Assembly: GCA_027676805.1 (NCBI GenBank)
Contig: JAQENU010000015.1
Location: 1-61,483, forward strand
DNA: 61,483 bases
Direction of reading: 5' to 3'
Origin: Coprobacillaceae bacterium UN01-12pH3A
GTDB lineage: Bacteria > Bacillota_I > Bacilli_A > Erysipelotrichales > Coprobacillaceae
The notes under the pieces are model-generated. The model was given only the letters and a program-made list of their open reading frames with translations, made no database searches and was not told where the DNA came from. Shown in pieces: positions 35,001 to 43,239 of the stretch. Numbering within the stretch: position 1 is the stretch's first letter; every line of letters starts with the position of its first letter. A program made the translations under genes and the position numbers.

Positions 35001-35597
35001 AATAATTTGAATTATGAATATGTAAAAGAATCTTTGAACAAGTTTAAAGATTTAACGACATTCCTAGATGATATTTTTGATTTCGATGGTATACTTGAAA
35101 ACAAAAATTTGGAAGAAAATTTTCGATTAATTAAACGAAAGTTATTTTCTGGAAAATTAGAAAATGTAAGAGTAGCTTCAAGATTAATGTTATTGTATTT
35201 AGTGTTTGAGGAAGATAAAATAGAGGTTGTTAGTAGAGTTGGTGACATTTTAATATCATTGGAATATTATGATATAAATATTATAAATGTGATTATTCCA
35301 CAATTAATGAGAATAGTTGTTAACAAAGATTTTCTTTTTAATCATGATCAAGAGAAATTGATACAAGTGTTAAAATATTGTGTGGAAATGTGTATTGATA
35401 TTAATAAAGAAAGAAAAAAAGTAAGTTTTGATTGTTTATATAATATTTCGAACATAACAAAAGATTACTATGAAGCATTGAAAGAAAATAATATTAAAAT
35501 TAATGAGTCTTTTGATGAATTAATAGATAATTATAAATCAATTGAATTAAATGAGATAAGAAATAAATGGATTAGTATACCAAATAAGCAATCATAG
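32085..35597 (+). CDS. Large SIR2-domain protein (DSR-like NADase) in the BREX operon
   Basis: The 1170-residue protein has an N-terminal SIR2-like NAD-cleaving domain (about residues 1-290): GAGFS at 32-36, FTTNYD with N132, LIKLHGS with H171, and LIGFSGTDPNF near 212-222. The long C-terminal part (about 300-1170) is helical without known motifs. This layout and the Asn/His spacing resemble DSR1/DSR2 abortive-infection proteins, whose SIR2 domain depletes cellular NAD on sensing a phage protein. AGGAGGGG precedes two adjacent ATGs (32085, 32088). It lies 15 bp after pglX and 12 bp before pglZ. By eye it is more AT-rich than its neighbours, suggesting a later arrival. The NADase role is inference from motifs. 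Confidence 0.85.
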   Translation: MMDENTLYTYINEIANHLAEKKLYGAASLMIGAGFSKNAMSLKPDKSLPPNWTELANDMYDELYPLKNDEKNKIEECSGKNILSLAQKYEVIFGRKKLNDLINSSIADQFYEPSDLYDELLKLEWEDIFTTNYDTLLERALSKLSLKREYKVIYSCKDLPNSTRPRLIKLHGSVDKSNDYIITEEDYRTYPTKYAPFVNTVQQSMLETQLCLIGFSGTDPNFLNWLGWLRDNMGDTCPRIFLCGYYKNIEYADVKMLERKNIIVLNLAPLIKDDNYSNPYHDSIKKFIEILTEKTKIKQKAIFDGSNLKYRVLFDKEHLNHSDYLKELDEVTLDIEQKIQSYVCLPKKEVSSISRYCSYHLSHVLELEEDSINYKIIGRLCLILKKCCYPIITIDFKKLKILLNDESCDELSKLKIGLTLLKQSRILSDLKTYGDILSLLNKQTIVDLGLNNELLIEQIKRKELDYNFAERLKLIEKIDDSENFFYICIKANLYADIGQRELAENKLKEATEYLNKVKIEDNKHASFIGYARLISIRLFGNRSVVALDEDWIDNPYNTRCILNKYRENILEEIYNEFNELSSNYSFNPNTVKQSYKLNFGITRKFEESYGYQSLVDYLCLGVFDNLKQINIDTIDALESYSETVYYGWNKILFSKDVKLCHQFFTREKIYATDIQELEYLFDCIYEALKEKNKIFDNKSIFVLITFLSKLSIKLDNERIVKFISLLIKIDSLNLCEFKKILNQSLMTIKYAFNYDIFLNCLNFIKDDCLSQNPFSLYFMDFVYNGERDKEIKKSEITDLILRKSKSSERIDRTNAISLYIIFSKYLTPKNKEKVINNLLKSKDSIGFPNNIDYTPLVWKNENFVLENNLYLNYLCNPNLTRIFHKGTYYGNGGAVEEIFVYETIMLELLINHPENFLLSIDDIKLILDYFNEYIENEKNCISQNFIDFRELIIQTIYNINIIEGILLFYIRYNNLNYEYVKESLNKFKDLTTFLDDIFDFDGILENKNLEENFRLIKRKLFSGKLENVRVASRLMLLYLVFEEDKIEVVSRVGDILISLEYYDINIINVIIPQLMRIVVNKDFLFNHDQEKLIQVLKYCVEMCIDINKERKKVSFDCLYNISNITKDYYEALKENNIKINESFDELIDNYKSIELNEIRNKWISIPNKQS

Positions 35598-35609
35598 GAG
35601 GTTCAGAAA

Positions 35610-38201
35610 ATGGCAATGGATGATATAAAAAAGAATTTGGAACAAAGGTTTTCTGAACCTTTGCATGAATTTTATGAACGAAGAATTATCTTTTGGAACG
35701 ATGAAGAAAAAGAGTTTTTAAATGAAATTAATGAGTTGGAATTAAGTAATGCAAAAGTAATCGTATTAAATGAGACAAATAACTTTATCACAAAGAAGAC
35801 ATTGTCTTTAGATGATGAGTTTAGTAATTACTTGGTTTATAACTGTTTTGATACGAATATGGAAGATGATTGGCTATTGGATATTAAGTTGTATAGCGAA
35901 GAGTTTAGAGCAGATCAGATTTCAATGTGGATGCAAGAGATGAATATTGAACCAATTCCAGCTATAAGAAATAAAATTAAAATTTATAGAGGATTTTTAA
36001 ATGCGGCTAGTAGAAGAAAGTTGGTTTCACAATTTGGTTCTGACATTACTACACCATCAAAATTACATTTGGCTATTCTTGCTTCCATTTGTAAAGTAAG
36101 AGCGATGAATCCGAAGGATATAATTAAAGCGGTGATTGCTGATGGTGATAATCTCAATAATCAATTAAAGATGAGTATGCTTACGTATAATGCAAGTGAT
36201 ACATTTTGGAGTTTGGTTAATAAAGTAACTGGATATTCAAGTGAAAATGCGACGAATATTGATGAGATGAATGTACATATCGTATTAAGTGCTTTAACAA
36301 AAACAATGGATGAAAAACATTTATCCGGTTTAGAACAGCAATATAATTCTTTTCGTAATGGTTTTTGTTATGAAATACTTTATGAATGGCTTCATAGCGA
36401 CAAAAAAGATGTGTTAGTAGATGTTTTACGTTATGTAGAAAAAGAGTTGAGACTTGTTGACAGATTTGAGAAAAATGAGATTTCAGATTTAGTTGATACA
36501 GAACTTTTACCTTGTATTGATGAAGTTATTTTAAATAAATTAATGAAGCGTATCATCGGACATACCATCAGCGCCGATGAAGTGATTGCAACAATTGAAA
36601 AACGAAGAACGATGGTTTGGTATAACGATAACAAGAATTACTATATAGCTTTAATGCAAGTGGCAAAAATGCAGAAGTTCTATGATAGTCATATGGGCGG
36701 TTTCCATCATATTAATGGAAAAGATATTTGGAATGCGTACACAAGTGATTATTACTTAATGGATACTTATTATCGTAATTTTCACGTTGCATTTACACGT
36801 AGTTTAACTAATTCTAATCAATTGTTGGATGATGAATTTAGAAGTGTTGTAGACGTAGTAGAGACACTTTATAAGAATTGGTATTTAGATCAATTAGCTG
36901 AAAACTTTACCAATGTTATAGAGTCTGATTTGGCGTCAACTGGAATCATAAAAGGAATTAATCATCAAGAGCAGTTCTATTCAAGGGTAGTTTCTTCATA
37001 TGACAATAAAGTATTTGTGATTATTTCTGACGCTTTGCGTTATGAAGTAGCTAGTAGTATTGCTGATGAGTTAAGAATTACAACAAAATCAGATGTTACC
37101 ATTGAAAATCAACAGTCAATTTATCCAAGCATAACGAAGTTTGGTATGGCGGCTTTATTGCCACATCGAAAATTGTCTATAAGTAAAAAAACTGATGGAT
37201 TAAGTGTTTTAGTTGATGATCAATCTTCGGAAATGAATGATCGTGATACTATTCTTAAAAAGCGTAATCCAAATAGTGTTGCTGTAAAATACAAAGATTT
37301 TATATTAATGAAGAAAGATGAACAAAGAGAACTTATTAAAGGGCAAGAAGTAATTTATATTTACCACGATACAATTGATAGTACTGGACATCACGATGAA
37401 ATGAATGTATTCACTGCTTGTGAATCAGCTAAAGATGAAATTATCAGTTTGGTTAAAATAATTACAAATTCTTTAAATGGATTAAATGTTGTTGTTACTT
37501 CGGATCACGGTTTCTTATATACATATCAACCTTTAATAAACAGTGATCGTATGGATCGTTCTTCGTTTAAACAAGATATTATCGAACAAGGTAGACGATA
37601 TGTTTTAACTGATGATAGAGCTACTCCTGATTTCTTAATGCCGGTCAAAGGATTCTATAACGATGATGGTTATCAAGCATTTACTCCTAGAGAAAATATC
37701 CGTATTAAAGGTTCTGGTAGACAGAACTTTGTGCACGGTGGTGCAAGTTTACAAGAGTTAGTTGTACCTATTATTAAATATAAATTCTTAAGATCTGGCT
37801 ATAAAGGGTATGAAAAGAATAAAGATAAATATGATTCTAAACCTGTAACCCTAACATTATTGTCAGCAGGTCGTAAGATTAGTAATATGATTTTTAATCT
37901 AAGCTTCTACCAAAAAGAAGATGTTAAAGATAATTATGTACCTTGTACTTATCAAATTTTCTTAACAGATTCTAACGGAAATATTATTAGTGATATTCAA
38001 AAGATTGTAGCTGATCGTTCTAGTACAAATAATGTTGATCGTGAATACCGTGTAACATTTAACTTGAAGCAACAACAGTATAGTAATAGAGAAATTTATT
38101 ATTTAGTAATTCAAGATGAAGATGGATTACAAGTGCCAATTAAAGAAGAAATGCAAATTGATATTTCTATGGCTTTTGATGATTTTGATTTCTTTGAATA
38201 G
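35610..38201 (+). CDS. pglZ: BREX alkaline phosphatase-like protein PglZ
   Basis: This 863-residue protein has the PglZ alkaline-phosphatase-like core: VFVIISDALRYE with D474 at the nucleophile/metal position, IYIYHDTIDSTGHHDE, and NVVVTSDHGFLY with D632 and H633. PglZ is the signature protein of all BREX types and is essential for defence; a metal-dependent nuclease or phosphodiesterase activity has been proposed. The N-terminal 400 residues are the helical PglZ region. The C-terminal about 130 residues form a beta-rich domain. AGGAGGTTCAGAAA precedes the start. Confidence 0.95.
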   Translation: MAMDDIKKNLEQRFSEPLHEFYERRIIFWNDEEKEFLNEINELELSNAKVIVLNETNNFITKKTLSLDDEFSNYLVYNCFDTNMEDDWLLDIKLYSEEFRADQISMWMQEMNIEPIPAIRNKIKIYRGFLNAASRRKLVSQFGSDITTPSKLHLAILASICKVRAMNPKDIIKAVIADGDNLNNQLKMSMLTYNASDTFWSLVNKVTGYSSENATNIDEMNVHIVLSALTKTMDEKHLSGLEQQYNSFRNGFCYEILYEWLHSDKKDVLVDVLRYVEKELRLVDRFEKNEISDLVDTELLPCIDEVILNKLMKRIIGHTISADEVIATIEKRRTMVWYNDNKNYYIALMQVAKMQKFYDSHMGGFHHINGKDIWNAYTSDYYLMDTYYRNFHVAFTRSLTNSNQLLDDEFRSVVDVVETLYKNWYLDQLAENFTNVIESDLASTGIIKGINHQEQFYSRVVSSYDNKVFVIISDALRYEVASSIADELRITTKSDVTIENQQSIYPSITKFGMAALLPHRKLSISKKTDGLSVLVDDQSSEMNDRDTILKKRNPNSVAVKYKDFILMKKDEQRELIKGQEVIYIYHDTIDSTGHHDEMNVFTACESAKDEIISLVKIITNSLNGLNVVVTSDHGFLYTYQPLINSDRMDRSSFKQDIIEQGRRYVLTDDRATPDFLMPVKGFYNDDGYQAFTPRENIRIKGSGRQNFVHGGASLQELVVPIIKYKFLRSGYKGYEKNKDKYDSKPVTLTLLSAGRKISNMIFNLSFYQKEDVKDNYVPCTYQIFLTDSNGNIISDIQKIVADRSSTNNVDREYRVTFNLKQQQYSNREIYYLVIQDEDGLQVPIKEEMQIDISMAFDDFDFFE

Positions 38202-38212
38202 GAGGTATTGTT

Positions 38213-40249
38213 TTGGATAGAGATACAATTAAACAAAAATTAAGAACATTTTACGATGGGAAGATTGTTAGAAAAGATCTTACAAAGAAAATTAAAGAAG
38301 GTGCTAATGTACCTGTTTATGTATTAGAGTTTTTGTTAGGGAAATATTGTAATTCTGATGATGAAACAATTATTGAAGCAGGAGTTGAGAAAGTTAAAAA
38401 AATTTTGGCTAATAATTTTGTTCGTCCTGATGAATCACAAAAGATTCTATCGATATTAAGACAAAAAGGGTCGTATTCAGTAATTGATCGTATGACAGTA
38501 CGATTAGATGTGAAGAAAGATACTTATTTTGCAGAGTTTTCTAATCTCGGGTTAAAAGATGTCCCTATATCAGAAGATTACCCAACTCAATATGATCGTT
38601 TATTATGCGGCGGTATTTGGTGTATGGTATCTTTAGAATATGAATACTTAGAAGAAGATAAAAAAGGTAATCCAATAAAAATACGCAACCTGAAACCAAT
38701 TCAAATGCCTCATGTCGATATTGATGAGTTTAAAGAGTGTAGAAAACAATTTACGAAAGGTGAATGGATTGATATATTACTTCGTTCTATTGGAATGGAA
38801 CCAGATGAATTAACTGACAGAGAAAAATGGTTATTGATTTTAAGAATGGTTCCATTAGCTGAAAATAATTTTAATTTATGTGAGTTAGGTCCTAGAAGTA
38901 CAGGGAAATCTCATTTGTATAAAGAAATATCACCAAATAGTATTTTAGTATCAGGTGGTCAAACAACAGTTGCTAATCTGTTCTACAATATGGGTAGAAA
39001 AACTGTAGGCTTAGTAGGTTTGTGGGATTGTGTTGCCTTCGATGAAGTTGCTGGGATTAATTTCAAAGATAAAGATGGCATCCAAATAATGAAAGACTAT
39101 ATGGCTTCTGGATCATTTGCACGAGGTAAGGAAGAAAAGGCAGCAAGTGCATCAATGGTATTTGTAGGTAATATTAATCAAAGTGTAGATGTATTATTAA
39201 AAACTTCTTCATTATTTGATCCATTCCCACCTGAGATGGGTACAGACACAGCTTTTTTAGATCGTATGCATTGTTATTTACCTGGATGGGAAGTTCCTAA
39301 ATTCAGACCTAATCATTTTACGGATGATTATGGGTTCATTACAGATTATTTGTCAGAAGTATTTAGAGAACTGAGAAAAATCCAACAAGGAGATTCTTTA
39401 GATAGATATTATCGTTTGGGTAAAAATTTAAATCAGCGTGATACAATTGCTGTTAGAAAAATGGTCTCAGGATTGATTAAACTAATTTATCCAGATGGAA
39501 ATTACACTAAAGAAGAACTTGAAGAAATTTTAAAATTATCACTTGAAATGCGTCGAAGAGTGAAAGAACAACTTAAAAAACTTGGTGGTATGGAATTCTA
39601 CGATGTTAATTTCTCATATATTGATAATGAATCGTTTGAAGAAAAATATGTATCTGTTCCAGAACAAGGTGGAGGAAAATTGATTCCGGATGGTATGTGC
39701 AATCCGGGACAAGTTTATACTATTGGACAAGGAAAATCAGGTATGATTGGGGTCTTTAGACTTGAGAGTCAAATGATACCAGGAAATGGTAAGTTTGATA
39801 AAACTGGATTAGGAAGTGATAGAGAATGTAAAGAGGCGGTTTCCACTGCATTTAATTATTTAAAAGCAAATGCTAAAAGAATTAGTGGCGCTATTAGTAC
39901 AATGACAAAAGATTATATTATCAATTATCAAGACTTACAGGGAATTGGTATGATGGATAAGCTAACTTTGCCAACACTTATTGCATTATGTTCCATTGCA
40001 TTAGCGAAGCCAACACTGGCAAATTTAGCAATTATTGGTGATATTACAATTAGTGGAACCATGATAAAAGTTGATGAATTAGCTAACACGCTTCAAGTAT
40101 GTTTAGATAATGGAGCAAAAAAAATATTAATTCCGAGTACATCATTCACTGATTTTGCAACTGTTCCAGCGGAACTAATGAGTGCCTTTCAACTTATACC
40201 ATATCAAAGTGCGGAAGATGCTGTATATAAGGCACTTGGTGTAGAATAA
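38213..40249 (+). CDS. brxL: BREX AAA+ protein BrxL, with an inactive-looking Lon-like domain
   Basis: This 678-residue protein has an N-terminal BrxL domain, an AAA+ core with Walker A GPRSTGKS (226-233) and Walker B VAFDE (D277/E278), and a C-terminal Lon-like domain (about 555-678). At the Lon catalytic serine position the sequence reads GMMDKLTLP (K583), and at the catalytic lysine position T626, so no Ser-Lys protease pair is present. That agrees with the view of BrxL as a DNA-acting AAA+ machine rather than a protease. It starts at TTG 38213 behind GGAGG at 38201-38205. It is the last gene of the operon. Confidence 0.93.
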   Translation: MDRDTIKQKLRTFYDGKIVRKDLTKKIKEGANVPVYVLEFLLGKYCNSDDETIIEAGVEKVKKILANNFVRPDESQKILSILRQKGSYSVIDRMTVRLDVKKDTYFAEFSNLGLKDVPISEDYPTQYDRLLCGGIWCMVSLEYEYLEEDKKGNPIKIRNLKPIQMPHVDIDEFKECRKQFTKGEWIDILLRSIGMEPDELTDREKWLLILRMVPLAENNFNLCELGPRSTGKSHLYKEISPNSILVSGGQTTVANLFYNMGRKTVGLVGLWDCVAFDEVAGINFKDKDGIQIMKDYMASGSFARGKEEKAASASMVFVGNINQSVDVLLKTSSLFDPFPPEMGTDTAFLDRMHCYLPGWEVPKFRPNHFTDDYGFITDYLSEVFRELRKIQQGDSLDRYYRLGKNLNQRDTIAVRKMVSGLIKLIYPDGNYTKEELEEILKLSLEMRRRVKEQLKKLGGMEFYDVNFSYIDNESFEEKYVSVPEQGGGKLIPDGMCNPGQVYTIGQGKSGMIGVFRLESQMIPGNGKFDKTGLGSDRECKEAVSTAFNYLKANAKRISGAISTMTKDYIINYQDLQGIGMMDKLTLPTLIALCSIALAKPTLANLAIIGDITISGTMIKVDELANTLQVCLDNGAKKILIPSTSFTDFATVPAELMSAFQLIPYQSAEDAVYKALGVE

Positions 40250-40324
40250 AGAGGGAGACGATAGAAATATATATGTATGATATTTCGATAGTGAGTTATA
40301 AAAATTAAATGAAAATATGTATCC

Positions 40325-40366
40325 ACCAAGCATGGATTACCTAATGTAGCCTTTGCTTGGTTTTTC
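40325..40366 (+). terminator. Terminator at the end of the BREX operon
   Basis: ACCAAGCA (40325-40332) pairs with TGCTTGGT (40354-40361) and runs into TTTTTC. The hairpin overlaps the last codons of the convergent mobA gene. The 75 bases from brxL to here hold no gene. Confidence 0.65.
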
Positions 40367-41614
40367 TTTTTGTTGAACAAGAATGCTTGTTCTATTGATA
40401 ATGGCATCACATGCTTTTATGTCGTGTCTTGATGATTTAATAAGTGGTGTAAGTGATTTAGCTTCTTCTTGGTATTGTTGTTTTAGTGATAAATTTTTGC
40501 ATCTTCTAGTCTTGTTTCTAATTAATCGTTTCTTATTTTCTAGTTCTTTTAACTTTGAATATTGCTTTTCTTTGTAATCTTGTATTTGGTCTAAAGTGGT
40601 GAAATTGTTTGATAGGATAAACTTTGTATGTTCACAAATCATGTCTAGATACTTCACTTCTTGCTTCATTTCCTTTGTAAGTTTTACTGGATGTTTCTTT
40701 GGTATGACACCGAATTTATATAAATAACTTAGATAGTATTTTTGTAATCCTGTAAGTTCGTTGTTTTTAAATCGTAACCAGAATGGTAGAATATCAAATT
40801 TATGTTTATCAAAATAGTTTTGTTGTTGATAATCTTGGATGGGATGTGAAATAATTCGTTGTTTAATTGTCTCAATATCATAATCATCACCAAGACTTTT
40901 TAAACGAACTGGTCGTTTTGCGTTGATATGTTTTAATGATATATCGGTATTTTTAAACGTAATTTCATATCCTTCATTTTCTAATGTTCGATAGAATTCG
41001 GTAAGTGTAACACTATTTTGAATGGCTATATCAATATCATTTTTAATTATTGAACGTAGTGATTTGTTGTGATGATATTGTTTATGTGTAATTGATTTTG
41101 AATGAGAATGTTCTTCAATAACAGATAAATGATATTTTCTACATAGTTCATCAGATACATCTTTTAACCGATTCATATCTGCTTTTGTATTACAATAACG
41201 TTTTCCATCTACAAAAGAAGTTGCATTAATAACAAAGTGATTGTGTAAATGAGGTTTATCTGTATGTGTTGCGACAACAACTTCAAATCGATCTCCCCAT
41301 ACTTTTTGAGCAAGTTCTATTCCAATTTGATGACACAATTCAATAGATAATTCATTAGGTAAAAAGGATTGTATTGCATGAAAACACACTATCTCTTTAT
41401 CATCATGAAATATTTTCTTGGTTGCAATCATGGAATGATGTGGATTATCATCAAAACAATTGATACAAGTAACAAGTTCTTGTTTATTGGTTTTCTCATT
41501 ATTAGAAACGTAATTGATATTGTTGTTTAATGGATTTGTTTTGTTTGTATTAACAACATAATCAATCACTTGATTATATCTTTTTCTAACTGTTAATGTT
41601 TTCGTTACTGCCAT
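40337..41614 (-). CDS. mobA: Relaxase / mobilization nuclease
   Basis: The 425-residue protein has a relaxase domain in its first 200 residues. The three-histidine HUH metal site is in ATHTDKPHLHNHFVIN (H117, H122, H124, H126), followed by SFVDGKRYCNTKADMNRLKDVSDELC, typical of MOBP-type mobilization proteins of Gram-positive elements. The C-terminal half is helical and basic. It would nick one strand at oriT to start transfer. There is no coupling protein or type IV secretion gene here, so the element must borrow a conjugation machine. It overlaps mobC by 29 bp. Confidence 0.9.
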   Translation of the reverse strand: MAVTKTLTVRKRYNQVIDYVVNTNKTNPLNNNINYVSNNEKTNKQELVTCINCFDDNPHHSMIATKKIFHDDKEIVCFHAIQSFLPNELSIELCHQIGIELAQKVWGDRFEVVVATHTDKPHLHNHFVINATSFVDGKRYCNTKADMNRLKDVSDELCRKYHLSVIEEHSHSKSITHKQYHHNKSLRSIIKNDIDIAIQNSVTLTEFYRTLENEGYEITFKNTDISLKHINAKRPVRLKSLGDDYDIETIKQRIISHPIQDYQQQNYFDKHKFDILPFWLRFKNNELTGLQKYYLSYLYKFGVIPKKHPVKLTKEMKQEVKYLDMICEHTKFILSNNFTTLDQIQDYKEKQYSKLKELENKKRLIRNKTRRCKNLSLKQQYQEEAKSLTPLIKSSRHDIKACDAIINRTSILVQQKEKPSKGYIR

Positions 41615-41924
41615 ATAAAATAATCTTATTTAATTCACTTACTTTTGTTTTAAATTCTTGTATCACTTTTAATAAATCATCTTCATGAATGTTATTTGTT
41701 GCATGTACTTGCTTAACTAATTGATTTAAATTATTTCCTATACGATTAAATTCATTGATGAAATAACGATAATCAATAGGTGGTGGAACAATAAAATCAG
41801 TTTTATTTAATGTTTCTCTAATATATTTTTCTCTTGATAACTTTAATACTTTTGTATTAAAATTAATAGTTTCTAATTCGTCATCACTGACATGAATGAC
41901 AATTCGATTGTTTCTTCTTCTCAA
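41586..41924 (-). CDS. mobC: Mobilization accessory protein MobC
   Basis: This 112-residue protein has an N-terminal ribbon-helix-helix-type DNA-binding segment (NNRIVIHVSDDELETINF) and the MobC-family C-terminal motif (EFNRIGNNLNQLVKQVHA). MobC helps the relaxase bind and open oriT. It starts at TTG 41924 behind AAAGGAG and overlaps mobA. The oriT-like repeats lie just upstream of its start. Confidence 0.88.
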   Translation of the reverse strand: MRRRNNRIVIHVSDDELETINFNTKVLKLSREKYIRETLNKTDFIVPPPIDYRYFINEFNRIGNNLNQLVKQVHATNNIHEDDLLKVIQEFKTKVSELNKIILYGSNENINS

Positions 41925-41943
41925 AATTTCATCTCCTTTGGGT

Positions 41944-41985
41944 TTTAGGGATATTCCCTAAATGTGTATTTGGTGTATCAAATAC
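41944..41985. other. Candidate origin of transfer (oriT)
   Basis: Two adjacent inverted repeats lie 20 bp upstream of mobC: TTTAGGGA-tat-TCCCTAAA (41944-41962) and GTATTTG-gtgtat-CAAATAC (41966-41985). Paired hairpins directly before mobC-mobA are typical of oriT. The nick site cannot be fixed by eye. The following 190 bases up to 42178 also hold an AT-rich hairpin (TTACTA/TAGTAA) and a GGTAATCA/TGATTACC repeat (42133-42190) but no gene. Confidence 0.55.
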
Positions 41986-42178
41986 GTTGCTTGCTAAAAC
42001 AGTAAGACATCTCATGTAGTGCTTTTATTTTTTACTTTACTATCATGTTCTTGTCGGGTGGTAATACTTCTTTATATATTTATTCTTCTAGTTTATTACT
42101 ATATATATTTAGTAATGAATAATAAGGGATATGGTAATCATTAATGAAGTATATTGTAATCTATGACTATGGCTATCA

Positions 42179-42541
42179 TCATTGATTACCATTATAAATA
42201 AGTTTATGATCTTGAATAAATATCATTCGTTTCGGTGCACCATAACCACTTTCAGACTTTTGATGTTTGATTTTGATATATCCTAATGATTTGAGTTTGT
42301 TGATGCTTTTTTGAATTGTACTAGCAGATACATGAAGATCATCAGCAAGATATCGATCACTTGCATAACAAACATGTTCATCATTTCTGGTTAAAGAATA
42401 AATCTTAGAAAAAACTTCTCTATTTGTTGGCGTTAATTCTTTATCATGAATCAAAGCTACAAAGTTCATAAGAAATGGTTTGTTGTATTCATAATCACTA
42501 TTCATGGTTTTCATTGACTGCAAGATAACTTTGTCTAGCAT
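42179..42541 (-). CDS. Winged-helix replication/initiator-type protein
   Basis: This 120-residue protein has a helix-turn-helix segment (YASDRYLADDLHVSASTIQKSINKLKSLGYIKI) preceded by LTPTNREVFSKIYSLTRND, the pattern of the N-terminal winged helix of RepA/DnaD-like initiators and of many element-borne HTH_36 proteins. It may act in replication of the excised element or in regulation. It overlaps the next upstream gene by 44 bp. It has no C-terminal catalytic domain, so a stand-alone initiator role is uncertain. Confidence 0.7.
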   Translation of the reverse strand: MLDKVILQSMKTMNSDYEYNKPFLMNFVALIHDKELTPTNREVFSKIYSLTRNDEHVCYASDRYLADDLHVSASTIQKSINKLKSLGYIKIKHQKSESGYGAPKRMIFIQDHKLIYNGNQ

Positions 42542-42743
42542 TTTCAGCGTTGCTTACATCATAACCTGCATAATCATGTTGAAAGTCTTTGATAGTTTCT
42601 TGTGAAAACATATAGTTTCTGCCTGTTTTAATGGCTTTTAAAATTCCTACCTGTCTTAGCATGGATACTTGTGTTCGATGAATGTTTAATAAACTTGCTA
42701 CATCATCTTGCGTCAGCATTTTTAACTCGTTCAAAATAATCAT
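42498..42743 (-). CDS. Small excisionase/MerR-like DNA-binding protein
   Basis: This 81-residue protein carries a winged helix-turn-helix of the excisionase/HTH_17 type: LTQDDVASLLNIHRTQVSMLRQVGILKAIKTGRNYMF. Such proteins act as recombination directionality factors or repressors on integrative elements. An internal ATG at residue 9 is an alternative start. It overlaps its neighbours on both sides, forming a three-gene minus-strand unit. Excisionase function is inference. Confidence 0.72.
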   Translation of the reverse strand: MIILNELKMLTQDDVASLLNIHRTQVSMLRQVGILKAIKTGRNYMFSQETIKDFQHDYAGYDVSNAENARQSYLAVNENHE

Positions 42744-42945
42744 CTCCTGTTTCTAAAAATAATTCATTAATACTTTTGTGATAGTAATCAGATAGTATTT
42801 TCATTGTTTCCAATCTTGGTGTGCGATAACCACCTTCATACTGTCTCATGGAAGAATAGGATATGTTGGTATCTTTACATACTTGTTCAATTTTTAATCC
42901 ATATCCTTGCCTAACACTCTTTAAACGATTTAATTTCTTGTTCAT
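42703..42945 (-). CDS. XRE-family repressor
   Basis: This 80-residue protein has a Cro/C1 helix-turn-helix (LKSVRQGYGLKIEQVCKDTNIS then YSSMRQYEGGYRTPRLETMKILSDYYHKSINELF). It is the first gene of the minus-strand unit, with AAAGGAGGACAAA before the start. Three 13-bp inverted operator-like sites lie immediately upstream (42960-43031), between it and the divergent nuclease gene, so it probably represses both directions. Confidence 0.85.
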   Translation of the reverse strand: MNKKLNRLKSVRQGYGLKIEQVCKDTNISYSSMRQYEGGYRTPRLETMKILSDYYHKSINELFLETGDDYFERVKNADAR

Positions 42946-42959
42946 TTTGTCCTCCTTTC

Positions 42960-43031
42960 TTACAAATTGTTAAACTGTTTATTATATATAACAATTTGTA
43001 ACTATAACTATATAATAATAACAAATTGTAA
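42960..43031. promoter_or_regulatory. Three phased 13-bp operator-like repeats
   Basis: TTACAAATTGTTA (42960-42972), its exact reverse complement TAACAATTTGTAA (42989-43001), and TAACAAATTGTAA (43019-43031) lie in the divergent intergenic region. Their centres are 29 and 30 bp apart, about three helical turns. This is the natural target of the XRE protein next to it. The rest of the gap to 43239 is AT-rich and holds the nuclease promoter region. Confidence 0.7.
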
Positions 43032-43239
43032 AATGTCAATAGTTATCTTTACAAATGATAATATTTTTGATATAACGAATATATAATAGTTACATAACAA
43101 AATAAAAGAAACTAATGTTTCTATAATCAAAAAAATTCTCATAAGAGCAGTTTCTAACTAAATTTGACTTATAAATTATGGTATAATTAAATACGAAATC
43201 AAATGTTAAATAGTAGAAAATGAAAGGAGCATAAAATAG

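Noticed and set aside
40383..40577. Open frame on the plus strand within mobA
   Set aside because: It is antisense to the mobA coding region, has no ribosome site and no recognisable protein features.
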